From Lasiosphaeris hirsuta (taxonomy: Eukaryota; Ascomycota; Sordariomycetes; Sordariales; Lasiosphaeriaceae): DNA of 64,000 nucleotides. The DNA is taken from the NCBI GenBank assembly GCA_030549175.1, contig JAUKUA010000002.1, positions 310,001 to 374,000 of the forward strand, in the 5' to 3' direction. Position numbers and translations under genes: made by a program. Within the stretch, counting starts at the first letter, position 1. Every line of letters begins with the position of its first letter. The notes under the pieces were generated by a model. It was not told the origin of the DNA and searched no databases. It worked only from the letters and a program-made list of their open reading frames with translations. Positions 34,975 to 46,140 of this stretch are shown here, piece after piece.

Positions 34975-36103
34975 AAACGGTCGGAAGAGCCCTCCTCCTC
35001 ATGAAGATCTCGATCACTCTTTGGATTGCATTTCTCGGTTCTTGGAGAAGAGAGAACCAACTGAGGTCTAGAGTCAGGCACCACCCTCAGATCTCCGGCC
35101 TCTGACCTCGATGAACGCTCGCGAAACAGCAGCGGCTGATTCCGAGCATTGCCATCATTGCGATTGCATGCAACGTGCCGCTCGCTTCGTCGTCTACAAC
35201 TACGACAGTGACTCTGGCGACGAGTACTACCTCTGAACTGAGAGTAGCGAGGTACTTATTGGTCTAGTGCTTTGGGAATTGGGCTCGTTTGGAAAGTCGA
35301 GAGAGTAGACGAGACTAGGAAAAATTGGATTCGGTCACCAGATGGTATTCCGAGTGCCTGCCCATCTGAAAGGGTTATCTGGCAACCCTGACTCAAATCA
35401 CGTAAATACTGGCAATTGTGCTGTATTCTGTGAAGTAGAGTAAATTAGGTCAAGAGCTTATGGTTAGAAATAGTTCCCGGCCAGCCCCAAGACGTAGGCC
35501 CAGGTGGGCGCTAGGACCATGAGGAAGCCATTCACTGTCTATCCTTCCTCTTATCTATCTACTTATCTACTTGTCATATTCACAGATACTGTTTCCGTAT
35601 CACCATCCCTCTATCATATCTGGGCATGAATACTAGTAGCCTTCTCGGTAATATTTGCCTAGCAGACCAGGACCTTACCCAAGGTAGATCGGTAACTATC
35701 TAAATAGCCTTTCTCACCGTACACTTGGGATGCTCACCTTTGGTTCTTGAAATGCTACTACGTATCATTCTAGTCTTTGTAGTTTCGAAATTTCTTTCAT
35801 GTAATAAATTTGCTCATGATAAGTCATACCTACCAACATTGAAGGAAATAAGAGACATATAGGTAGGTAATCTCCTCTTGACATAGCAATTGTCTAGAGG
35901 TAAACAGTACTGTGGCATAGATTTTAGCATGTGTTGCCCCCGCATTATTTTTCCTATATAAGGTAGTTCTCTCCTCCTCATCCACGCCTACCAAACAAAC
36001 TCGACGACGCGCACTTCTCACATCTCTCAGCGCACCAAACGTGTGCCCGCTAAGTCTAGCCATCTGTTCTTCATCCAAAGACAACATCAACAAAACGCAA
36101 AAC
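34975..36103. other. Non-coding, TA-rich stretch
   Basis: No gene. A TATA-like TATATAAGG occurs at about 35954-35962, roughly 145 nt before the small frame at 36104, with a CA-rich leader between. Confidence 0.4.
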
Positions 36104-36364
36104 ATGGCTTGTACTGGAAAGGGACAGAAGGATGATAAGGTGCCACGGAAGCCACAGTGAGAGCCTTAGTACCCTAAGACCGAGCCGCTTCCACCACTCT
36201 GAAAGAAAGGTAAGCCTGTTGACTGGGAGAAGATTTTGGAGAATCGTGTCAAGCAAGAGCGAGCGCTCGCCGAGAAACGACAGCAAGAGATGCAGCAGCA
36301 ACTCGCCAAGAACCAAGCCGCAATTCAGGCAGCAAAGGAGGCCACGCCTCCGGCCCGCATCTAA
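36104..36364 (+). CDS. Possible 64-residue coiled-coil protein
   Basis: ATG 36104 lies in a good context (gcaaaacATGGC). The first 12 codons read MACTGKGQKDDK. Donor GTGCCA at 36140 and acceptor at 36204-36205 would join them to KGKPVDWEKILENRVKQERA and a Gln-rich helix, LAEKRQQEMQQQLAKNQ, ending ATPPARI. Without splicing the first frame stops at 36158. The donor is weak. The long charged helix suggests a small nuclear or coiled-coil protein. Function unknown. Confidence 0.35.
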
Positions 36365-37288
36365 CTCCCGGCCTCAAACTCCGAGGGATGGCGCATCGAC
36401 CTTCAGCGCTTGCTGTCGACTATAGGTCATTTATTTTCTATACCTTTACCCCTGGGAGATTATTAAATAGCAGGTCCAAGGTACTCTCATAGTTATATAT
36501 AGTAATATCTCTCACTAGGTAGTCTATTCTCTATTCTTGTCACGCTGCTGGCATGCATCAGAGCCGCAGCTGACACACCGGTCGACTGGCCGGGCCGGCG
36601 TTAGCCGAGAATCTCCGTGCCAAGCCAGCCACACGATGAATCTACTGGCCAGAATGCATGAAGAAGACCAGTAGGAAGCGAAGGCTTGGATGGTTGGCCT
36701 AGTAGCTAGCCAAGCTGGCCAGCGCTTGCAGCGATGCCTTAGTACGGAGGCATCTAAGGATATTCTTAGGGATATATCTTGTACCTAGTGCATAAGAAGG
36801 CTGGGCTTCGGCGGGACAGAGCGCGCAAGAGGCTGCTGGCCAAGAATACAAAATGACGGATATTGAATAAACTATAGGTACACTGAATGATGATGACCTC
36901 ATGATAATTGCTTCGGAGACGGTCGATGTTGTTTGGGGAAGATGCAGCTGAGTCGAGAGAAATAGGAAATCCAATCCCTCTCCGGTGGCCGCCGACCTGT
37001 GTGGCATGATTTGGGGCACCTAACAAAATCCCATCTTGAAATACTCTGTTGCCGCCTGCGGCCGAAACTGGTTAGTTAGCCGAGTAAATTCTGGTTGGCC
37101 CGGTACTCTGGGCCGGGCGCTTCATTAGCGCCCTCCAGCTGATGGTAACACTATGTATGTACTGTGTCTACGCAGTAATAAGAAAGCAAAACCCTCACCC
37201 CGCTCCCCCGCTTCTTCGGGTGCAATGCGATCTCTTTCTCCCCCGCGTGTCCTATTTCCTTCAGCCTCGTCGCCCCCGATACAATGTG
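36365..37288. other. Non-coding, no gene seen
   Basis: Contains GGCC-rich and TA-rich runs. The frame 36699-37019 (minus) shows no family resemblance. Confidence 0.4.
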
Positions 37289-38683
37289 ATGGCGGACCCG
37301 GTAAGCCTGTCTTCCGGGGTCGTGGCCCTGATGACTTTTACCCTCCAGTCCAGCGTTGTGCTCTACAAGGCGATTGAGAGCTACCGCAGCCACCCGAAGA
37401 ATGTGCGTGACCTTAAGGAAGAGCTGGAGGCCCTTGCCGGAGTCTTGAAGGCGCTTTCCGAGACGGCCGAGAAGCACAAGGAAATTGACCTCATGGCGCT
37501 TAAACTACCGCTGCTCCGATGCGGAAAGGCCTGCCATGAATTCGAAGAGGCGCTTGCGAAGTGTTCGTCGCGATCCGGCGGGTCGAGGACGAGCTTTCGC
37601 GACTGGGCGAAGCTCAAGTACATGGGCGACGGGATTGATGAGTTTCGGAGGATGCTGGCTGGATACAAGTCGACTATCATCATTGCGCTCGCTCACGCGA
37701 ATCTGTAAGTAGGGCAAGGCGTATCCCTCTCTCCGTTTAGCAACTAGAGTGCTAATAGTCGCTCCCTGTTCTCTTGTCGGTCCAGCCAACAGTCTTCCCT
37801 TACCACCGAAAGCCTCGATCAATACAAGTCCATGATCCAGGACACTACGACCGATCTTGAAGATCACCTTCAAAACGTCGACGAAAAACTAAAATCCACC
37901 TTCCTCCAGGCCGCCGACCGATCTGGCGAACATGCGGTGCTAGTACGACAGATGCAGGAAGAGCGGTCGAGCGCGCAGCAGTGCCTCGTTATCTGCGCTC
38001 AGCTATCCGCGTATATCAGCCAGATCCAGCCCACCCTAGCAGCGAATAGCGCTCGGCGCTCTGCCGATGCGCGCGCCGCAGGGGTCGCCGTGGCGGAGCA
38101 AATCACCACGGATGGCCTGGAGGGATGCAAAGACGCTCTTGGCATTGCGTCACAAAGATTGGAAGCGCACCTCACAAGCATAGTCGACCGGCTGATGGCG
38201 ACATCAAAAAAGACTCTCTCTTCACCGGAGGAGGCTGCCAACCTGGAGATTCTACATGCAGAGTGGCAAACGGCGAGGCTTTGCATCGACCTCTGTTCTA
38301 AAGCAAACGAAAGCGTCATGAAAATCAATCTTAATGTCTTTGAGAACGTCAAGGGAGAAGAGGAAGTCCTCCAGTTCTTTGCCTCCACAACCGGGAGGGT
38401 GGTGCACGCTAAAGACATATCCTTAGGCGCGAAAGGTGTGCAGTTTGGAGGCCAGCTTAGTGATGCCACAATCCAGCAGATCTCCCGAGACTTCTCTCCG
38501 GCTGCTCGGATGGGGTCGTTGGGGAATGAGCCAGAGGTGATCATCCCCGCCGCGGATAAGACCGAGACTTCGCAATTCTTAGACCGCTACGGCAGAGGAT
38601 TCAAACTAATTCCGAATCCACTTCAGGGCGGCAGGGGAATTTCGCCAGAGCTCCAAGCGGAACGGTCTCAGAAAACCGGGTAG
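37289..38683 (+). CDS. PigL_N / HeLo-like N-terminal domain protein
   Basis: Two exons (37289-37704, 37786-38683; 81-nt intron) give 437 residues. It opens MADPVSLSSGVVALMTFTLQ followed by SSVVLYKAIESYRSHPKNVR, characteristic of the fungal N-terminal domain called PigL_N (HeLo-related), usually fused in front of NACHT, ankyrin or other effectors. Here nothing resembling a nucleotide-binding or repeat effector follows; the rest is charged helical and coiled-coil-like (e.g. TTTDLEDHLQNVDEKLKSTF) with a short C-tail GRGISPELQAERSQKTG. HeLo-type domains can insert in membranes or act as signalling modules in incompatibility systems; that role is inference. A standalone PigL_N protein is common in fungi but uncharacterised. 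Confidence 0.75.
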
Positions 38684-38756
38684 CTAGGTATCAGGTTTGA
38701 CATGACGGCTTCCTCTGCTTCACTAGGGGATGCCGCCCATGGTTATGTCTCTGGTA

Positions 38757-38800
38757 TCTGATTTTTATTTTTATTTTTATTTTTATATTTTTGGAAATCG
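38757..38800 (+). repeat. (TTTTA)n microsatellite
   Basis: Five to six near-perfect TTTTA units beginning near 38760 directly after the PigL_N gene, in a T-rich 3' stretch. Confidence 0.7.
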
Positions 38801-39148
38801 TCATCTATACTAGATTTTTTGTATTTTCTTGTTTGGGCTCTTTTTATTTGAGTTTTTTTTTAAATCGCCAAGAACGCTTATACTAAGAGAAGTACGAAAA
38901 GTGCTTTACACGCTTCCCAGAACGCACCGTGACTCGCGAAGGAGGACTTCAAATACATTGAAGATGTTCCGTCAAGGCGGGCGAGGAAAATGCCAACTCT
39001 TTCAGTACCTTGGAAGCAAAGAGTGTCCTACAGCTGCAGCACACTAGAAGAGACAGCCCATGCGAGAGGACATGCTAGAGCCTCCCATTGAGCGACCTAG
39101 AAACTGCGCGAAAGGTCGCCTGGCCTAAACGAAGAACCATCGGGGGGT

Positions 39149-40232
39149 TTATCCGCCAATCGAGTCGAAATACGAAATGAGAGCACCCTGCTGCTCTAGA
39201 AAAGCATTCTGGGCCAGAAGGTAGGCAGCGTCGGCCTCGGCGCCCTTTCCCGTCGGGCTGACAATAGTGAGCTCCTTCGGAGGGAGATCGACGCCATACC
39301 GACTTTTGTAAACGGCAGGGCCCAGTGGCGTATAGGACTTTCCGTTGGACGACTGGTTGCGGACGTCGAAGCGCATCCCTAGCTCATCGGCACGGTAGGC
39401 GCCGGGAAATTTGCTGCCTTTGGGGACAGCGTCACCGCCGCTAGTCACCTTGAAGTTGAAGCACGTCATGTAGAATTGCGCGCCAATGGGTAGCATCTCG
39501 AAGCCCGGCGAGGTGGCGAGCGAAAAGTGCAGGGCAACAATCTATCACTTGTTGTAAGCAAGCGAGAGATACGGTTTAGGGAATGGCTCGGCTAACCTCA
39601 TGGCGAACAATATAATTGCCGGGTCTAATGTCAGCCGGAATAGTCGCAGTCCAGGTACCATTCGTCCTATCCATCATCCTAACGTTGGCCCAGACGCCAG
39701 CCTCATCGACCGTGTCTTCAGCAAATTTGAAGAATTCAAGCTCATTGACACTTATATTGCGAATATCGCCTTCGTAGGGTGCCATCCACGCTGTGATTGG
39801 ACCTTTGTGGCTGTACAGCCAATGCGACCTAAAGACTGTCTCAGAAAAGGAAAACTAAGAATGTGATGAGAGGGAAATGAATACCAGTGGAAGGTCACAG
39901 TGCTGCCGGCTCTGACCTCGGCAGTGGCACCAGGAGCGGGACTGTGTCCTATGTTACAGGCCATACTGGAGCTGTTGATATCGATGATAGGGCCGACAAT
40001 ACCGCCGCCATAAGCAATGCGAGCCGGAGTCGGACTGAGCAAGGGATCGATTGCAACATCCCAACCTGGATAGCTGCAGGTGGCACGAATTAGTCCCGAT
40101 CATGTAGTAGACGAGCTGGGCTCCAGTTGCTAACACGGTATTGTCCGCTGTCACCCGGTAGATGTATCCGTGGCCGAGGGCCCGCGGCAACAAGGCCAGG
40201 ACGGAGATGATACGAGCTAGCCTCATTGCCAT
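39149..40232 (-). CDS. AA9 lytic polysaccharide monooxygenase
   Basis: Copper enzyme that oxidatively cleaves cellulose or hemicellulose, secreted. Four exons (40232-40135, 40073-39885, 39828-39597, 39541-39149; introns 61, 56, 55 nt) give 303 residues. Signal peptide 1-20 (MAMRLARIISVLALLPRALG) leaves His21 as the mature N-terminus, the first copper ligand (HGYIYRV). The second His is in HWLYSHKGPITAW (about His103). Further conserved residues are VRHEIVALHF (His178), and Gln195 and axial Tyr197 in GAQFYMTCFNF. No CBM1 follows. The C-terminal 90 residues form a Ser/Gly linker-like tail. All expected residues are present, so it is likely active. Expected partners are cellulases and cellobiose dehydrogenase. 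Confidence 0.93.
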
Positions 40233-41474
40233 CGAATCACGTGTAGAATTGAAGATAGATACAAAAAGGGGACTTGGAAGCCAAGAAGGTAGACTTCCCG
40301 TCTGATATAGTTAACGCAGATGGGGTACACCATCTAAATAGTAGCAGGTTGTTTGTGTCCGCCTCTCACCAACCATGCCCAAATTTCAATGCAATGCGGG
40401 GGCATTTCATATCGGCAGAGTGCGGATGACAGCCTGTGAACGACACTCGAGTTCCTATTTATTACGTTCGTTTAAGTTATCATCCCCCGACAGCGGGTTT
40501 CTCATCACTCCAAGGTACCAAGTAGCGTGGCGGCCCGTTGAGGCTAATAGTGAGGGCGCCGGTTGATTGGTCTGGTGCTCTCCCAGTCACGATGCAGTGG
40601 GGTGTCGGAGGCCGGGTAAGTCCCGATCCGGTGCGGCCGCTGTGTCTGTCAGCCTTTATAGTATGATGCGGGGCACTGAAACACAGTCTCGGCATCTGCG
40701 GACAGCATGTTAACTTTACGTAGGGCGCCCTACTAGCTTTGGAGCCCGAAGTGGTACTTGGGGAACAATGTGTGCTGGACTATGTAGCCCTCTGCCGTAC
40801 AGCTGGGGAAACGTTGCCGGGAGTAGGACCTGGACCGTGTCGCTCGGATCGGGCGGTAGCTGATCTGGTTCGTTTTTATTGCCGAACTTTCCGAGCAAAG
40901 CCCCCAGCCTCTTGCGTGTGGGCTCAAGATCTTGATTCACTTCAACCGTGACTTTGGGCCGCCGAACATCCTGTCCAGTGGATGGAACAGTCTAGTACTT
41001 GCACGACCCAAAGGCCACCCCGTCTGGAGTGAGTGATTCGCACTTATATACAACACCAGGATCAAGTACAGCATCTACGACGAAGGTATGTACAACTTCG
41101 ACAAGGCTAGGTTTATGATGGGCATAATTACCACCGGTATGGTAGTTACTATGTCAGATGGCCATGGTAAGGCTAACTAGGCCCAACCTGGCAATTGTGA
41201 GTAGGCTACGGTTATCCAGTGCCTTTGTAGGTTGATTCCAAACATTCAGATCCAAGCTCAGGCAGGGTTGAGAGATATTTGCCGACATCACCACAGATGC
41301 GGCGTTGAGACCCTCTACAAAGCCCTTTGAGCTCAGCATATCGCACTTCCCAGCAGACTTTAACCTACCCACTCTGCGCCCAGCTAACGTCAGCTCGACA
41401 AGGACCTGGTCAAGAAAAGGCGAATTCATCGACGACCAGAGTGAGGAAGCTCCCCCAAAGCGAAAAGGATTGAG
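40233..41474. other. Region between the AA9 gene and a truncated oxidase
   Basis: Contains the AA9 promoter on the left. No gene recognised in the rest on either strand. Confidence 0.4.
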
Positions 41475-41669
41475 GTGGAAATGGGGAATCTGCAATCCAA
41501 TCTCGGAACACGCGCTAGTACGGATGGCAACAAGAATGTCTGCATCGTGGGAGCCGGCGTCAGTGGACTTGTAGCAGCGAAACTGCTCGTCGCAGCCGGG
41601 TTCCACGTCACCATCCTCGAAGCCCGGGACCGCATTGGTGGTCGCATCCACCGACTCGCCAAAGCAAGC
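41475..41669 (+). pseudogene. N-terminal piece of a flavin amine oxidase
   Basis: Starting at ATG 41475, the frame contains a dinucleotide-binding motif, [20 protein letters not shown] (Gly-x-Gly-x-x-Gly), then [19 protein letters not shown], the first FAD-contact region of monoamine oxidases. After about 62 residues homology stops around 41665, and the next sequence is unrelated and runs to a stop at 41774. A truncated remnant; a full enzyme would need about 450 residues. Confidence 0.7.
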
Positions 41670-41921
41670 CAGCTTACTTGCTTTCCACTGACCTATTTCG
41701 ACCAATCAGAGCCCTGGGATCTGATTGCCCCCTCGTCGATCGCTGTGGGGCGGTCAAGAGATTCCACCTCTTGAAGCAGACATAATCTTGCCTTGCTCTT
41801 CAACCCTCCACACCGCCATCAGAGAATCGCAGGCCTTGACAGTGGGAGGTGTAAAGCGTCCGAGGCAGTTTCCCATTCAGCGGCGTGGCGAATACCAGCC
41901 ACAATCGGGACCACGGACGTG

Positions 41922-42240
41922 ATGGCGCAATCAGCGGAATCAGCGCAATCAGCGCTCCAGATTAGGAGGCGCGACAAGCCCGTACTGAGCTGCACCTTTT
42001 GTAGGAGACGCAAGTGAGTCAGCCTCCCTTGGGCGCACAAGACAAAGCGCGCTAACAACTCTTGCAGACTTCGTTGCGACAGACAGGCTCCTTGCAGCGC
42101 CTATCTACGACGGGCAAAGCCGCAGGATGCACCTACAGCTCCTCGGAGCGGAATAGGAAAATTGGATTCCATACTTGGGACGATCTGTTTTGTAAGACGA
42201 ATCTCGGCTCACGAAACTTCCCTTTCCGTAACTCGCCCAC
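41922..42240 (+). pseudogene. Truncated Zn2Cys6 transcription factor
   Basis: Exon 41922-42013 ends CTFCRRRK and a 54-nt GT-AG intron (42014-42067) joins it to LRCDRQAPCSAYLRRAKPQD. The fifth cluster Cys is Tyr (TAT), fitting a G-to-A change from TGT on this strand, and soon after the frame shifts by one relative to TYSSSERNRK. A CCAAT box (gaccaatcaga) stands upstream near 41700. Only the DNA-binding end remains before AT-rich transposon sequence begins at 42250. I infer loss of the remainder by transposon insertion and mutation. Confidence 0.65.
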
Positions 42241-42249
42241 GTAATATTA

Positions 42250-42430
42250 CTCACCCCGGCTCAAGCTTGGCTTAGGGTTTGCTCAGGATTGGCTTAGGCT
42301 TACTTACCCTAATTACCATTTTCGGCAAGCTACGCCACAGCATGCTGAATTGCTTCAACTCTAGCCGAGTGGCCTAGAATTAGTCCTATATATAAAGATG
42401 GCCAAAATGGGTCCCTATTCTTAAAAAGGA
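42250..42430 (+). repeat. Left terminal inverted repeat of the 5.8-kb element
   Basis: Begins CTCACCCCGGCTCA and ends near GATGGCCAAAATGGGTCCC. Several GGCTTA words stand where the other end has GGCTCA, a C-to-T difference. Confidence 0.75.
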
Positions 42431-42886
42431 ATAGTTTTGACGTAGGTGATACGCACTTCAAAAGCCTATACATAACCCTGAAAATTTCAGAGACTAACTT
42501 TGCTAATATTAAGTATATAACTCTGAAAATTTAAAACTAGCTCATATATTATATAAGAAGTATAATGAAAGTATTTTTAGTAAGCTAAAGCTACTAGGTC
42601 AAGATTAGATTAAAATCTAGGTAGTAAAAATCATTAATGTTAAATTATTACTACGGTCAGAAAGACCGCTTTTGTGAGCGTTATATTGGTGGTCCTTCAT
42701 ATGAACACTGACATAACATATTGTAATGGTGGTGTAAATAATTGTAAAGGATGGCCCGTTGGCAATCAGTCTGGAGGGCACGCTACCATTATATAGCAGC
42801 GCATCCCCTATACTCAATTAAGCGTAAGGACTACGTATAACGGACTGACCTATCTAGGCTATCTATATTTTTCCACGTAACATATA

Positions 42887-44255
42887 CCCGGGCAAGCGGT
42901 TGCAAAAATAACGCGAACAGCAAAAAGGCCAGTGGTCCGTGTGGTGGCTTGGAGCTAACAGCCCCTACCAATTTTATAACAATTCCACGGCATTCGGCTC
43001 ACACCACCATTCACACCACACAACTATCCTCCAACTACCCTCCAAAGACCTCAATTCTACGGCTTATTCACAATGCCTCCTCACTATCCTACGCCTGTAA
43101 AGTGCCGGCTTCGAGGCACGGCAGCATATCTGGGTGATCACCACATTCCGTATTACAAGGCCGATTTACTTTGACAATTCGGCATTCGAAGCAGGACTAG
43201 TGGCTGGGCTATCCTGCATCAAAACCTCGATCGACGGCATCCAGCTATTGAGACAAGGGGAAGAAAGCCTATCATTACAACAGCCGACCTATTACGAATG
43301 GAACAAATCCTATGGCAGTACGGGTTCCAGGGCCGGCAATTAAGCTGGCAAGCCCTTGCCAACGAAGCTGGTATTAAAGCTAGTACTCGAACGATTGAGA
43401 AAGCAATGGGAACCTTGGGTTATAGGAAGTGTATAGCATGTGAAAAAGGCTGGGTTTCCCCTTCTGATATGAAGAGAAGGGTAAAAGATGCTGAACGCGC
43501 GCTATTCTTCCGGCCAAACCCAACAGGTTGGCATGATATTCGATGGTTAGACGAGTGCCATTTCACTGTTGGCCCAGGAGGTAAGATCCGAATTATCCTG
43601 AAACCAGGAGAAAGATATTGCCCTGACTGTATCCATTACCAATCTCCAGACGAAAAACCTGGGCCAGAATCTGAACGATATCATGTCTGGGGCGCAGTTG
43701 GATGGAATTTTAAATCTGAGCTCTCTTTTTACCATATTCCAACTAACACGAATAGAAAGGTGAGCCTCCAGATCTATAGAGACGAGATTTTAGAGAAGGC
43801 AGTACGTCCTTGGCTTGATGAAGGTCAGGATTTTATCCTGGAAGAAGATGGTGATTCAGGGTACGGTATAGGGCAAAGGGATAGTATTGTGAAGGTCTGG
43901 AAAGAAGAACACCATCTGAAGCATTATTTCAACAACCCTCACTCTCCAGACCTTTCTCTAATTGAGAACTGCTGGAGGAATATAAAGCAGTTCGTACGAG
44001 CTAACCGCAGTATAACTGGCTCTGGATTGAAAGACCTTGTTCTGGCTGGCTGGGCTCGAATTCCGCAGACAACGATAAATACGATGGTGGATTCTATGGT
44101 AGTGCGAATGCAGGATGTGTTAGCGGGCTGAGGTCAAATGACTGGGTGGTGAAATGGGTGTACAAAGAAGTGCCTGGATTGCAGTATAAAATTGGCCTTG
44201 TGGATTGTACTGTGAGGTAATATGTTCGTATTATTTTTGCAACCGCTTGCCCGGG
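42887..44255 (+). mobile_element. Tc1/mariner-type element nested in the 5.8-kb element
   Basis: 33-bp inverted ends: CCCGGGCAAGCGGTTGCAAA (42887 onward) matches the reverse complement of 44223-44255, differing at two positions (cg in one, ta in the other, a RIP-like difference). A TA precedes the left end; the right flank is TG, so the expected TA duplication is not intact. Length 1369 bp, containing one transposase gene. Confidence 0.88.
43073..44131 (+). pseudogene. Tc1/mariner transposase with one nonsense codon
   Basis: From ATG 43073 a frame runs MPPHYPTPVKCRLRGTAAYL, hits TGA at 43172-43174 (Arg CGA-to-TGA fits), and resumes in the same frame to 44131. Total about 352 codons, with an N-terminal helix-turn-helix part and a DDE catalytic part. 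Seen: RWLDECHFTVG (first Asp), EEDGDSGYG (second Asp), HSPDLSLIENCWRN (Glu). These are the catalytic triad positions. One stop is the only defect seen, so the copy is young or lightly mutated compared with the surrounding element. Confidence 0.85.
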
Positions 44256-44327
44256 TGCAAAAGCCTATTCTTTAAATTATTAGATTAGATCTAGATTGTG
44301 CGGGTCGAACTTACGATGAGCGCCAGG

Positions 44328-46140
44328 CTAGTAGCTATCCAAAATGAAGCTAGATGCGACTATAGAAGCCCCAAAAGTGTTTAGCTCATTAGGTGACTTG
44401 ACATACGTGAGGAAGTTTGATACATGCTTATCCAGATCCGTAGTTATAGGATTATAGAGCCTGGCATGCCTGATTAAATTAAACGGTTCCATAGTACGGT
44501 CAGGTAAGTGCTTATAAATACCGTTAAGGAAGGTATAGAAGTGAGTCGTAGAAAACATCAATTGCGAATCCTGTCTCTTTCTTTGTATTAGATCCGACCC
44601 TTCCATCAGACGCTCTTTTAAAGGCCTATACCGGGCATCGACAGATATAGAGCTGCTCGGGAAGAGGACGACCATATCGACCGATGAAACTTGGTCAAGT
44701 AAGTCCCTCGATTTAACCTCTCTTTTCAGCAGTATTAAAAGGCTATTTAAAGCCAGCTCTTCCATTCATTGAGTAAGCAGTCGACCGTATAGTAACCTTC
44801 CGGGCTGCCGTTGAGAGTCTCGGGGGGACTATAAACAAGTTCGTCGTCTTGCCTACTATGGTGCAATGTTTTTTCGGCGATAGCCTCTGGCTCGATTACT
44901 TACATCTCAGAAATGTACGGCTGAGAGTCCTACATTAACTCGGGCTTGGCTCCAGCGGTTTATGTAACTCGTGTTAGATCTAGGTCCGAATCCAGAGTGT
45001 TGATCTGGGGTGAGCGGTGGGGTTGACAATCGCTGAATTCCCGCAGCTCCGGATCAACTAACGACACCGGCAACCTGGGCGATGATTCGCTATAACTCTC
45101 TGAGAGGTAGGCTACGGATGAGTCAGAGCTCTGATATTCCGGCCTGCTAGAGATGTTAGTAATGATGGGTGACGACGTATTGGGGAAGTAACGGCCTTCG
45201 TCATTAAGATGCCTCGGGGCTGGACCATCTAGCTGAGATGAGAGATCAGTAGGGGTATCTTAAGAGTCATCTCGCTGATCCCAGAGACTATCCTTATCAC
45301 TGGATTTAGGCGATATCGAGCCGCTTAACGGCGAGGTGGTCCGGCGAAGGTTCATCGGGCTTGGTTCGGAATCAGATGTTGAGAAGTCGACTAGGTTAGG
45401 ATCATCTAAATCCGTTGAATTATGGACGGATTCCGAATTACGGCCTATTGGAGGTATGGTTCTTATTATGTTAACGGGGCGATATAACTTGAATTTTCTA
45501 TCCTAGCTATTCTTAAGGCTTAACTTACGCTTTATCAGTATAAATATCTCAGTACTATGGACATCCCTAAGGTGGTTTTAAAGGTCTTAGCCTGATTTAA
45601 ATGAGTTAGGGTATTCTGGATGGGGATATATAATGCTGCCTGACCTAACTTTGGTATTAATGTAAGCCGATATATATTAGGAGATATGACGTTTCTAGGC
45701 ATTAATGTCTAGGTACTGCTTCATTCGCGTATTTGCCGGAAGGTCTGTTTAAAACCCGTAGTTCTTCTCGTAAAATATTTCGGAGTAGCGGTACGTATGC
45801 TTCCATCTCCTTACGGTAGGGATATTATATTTATCCAAACTGGTAATTAGCTACGACGCTCTTCTCTAGCATACGGAATTATTTCTTACCTCTCCATATC
45901 CATATCGTAAGACGGAATTAGGTAACGACCGTGTTTAGGTTTCAGTACATCCTAATAAGTAATACGGTAGTCGCTTATCCGGAGAGTAATGAGATCACAG
46001 AGACCGGAAATGTCCTACGGGCTCCGAAGTGGCACTCTTAAAGATAGAGTATGAAATAGGTGCTCACGTTCCGGTATCATATGGAGAACTCGAAGAAAGT
46101 GGTTGCGGCGCCAATCATTCTCCTCGTACGCCTTCCGCTT
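44328..46140 (-). pseudogene. Decayed coding region of the 5.8-kb element
   Basis: On the minus strand, 46140-45850 reads KRKAYEENDWRRNHFLRVLH, then MIPEREHLFHTLSLRVPLRS, DISGLCDLITLRISDYRITY and KPKHGRYLIPSYDMDMER in one frame with TAG and TAA stops between. Further on, a 145-codon frame is open at 44765-44328 (LIRHARLYNPITTDLDKHVS). These look like relics of one large protein of the element. I do not assign a family. Some features recall the C-terminal parts of fungal DUF3435-type proteins, but this is a guess. Confidence 0.4.
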
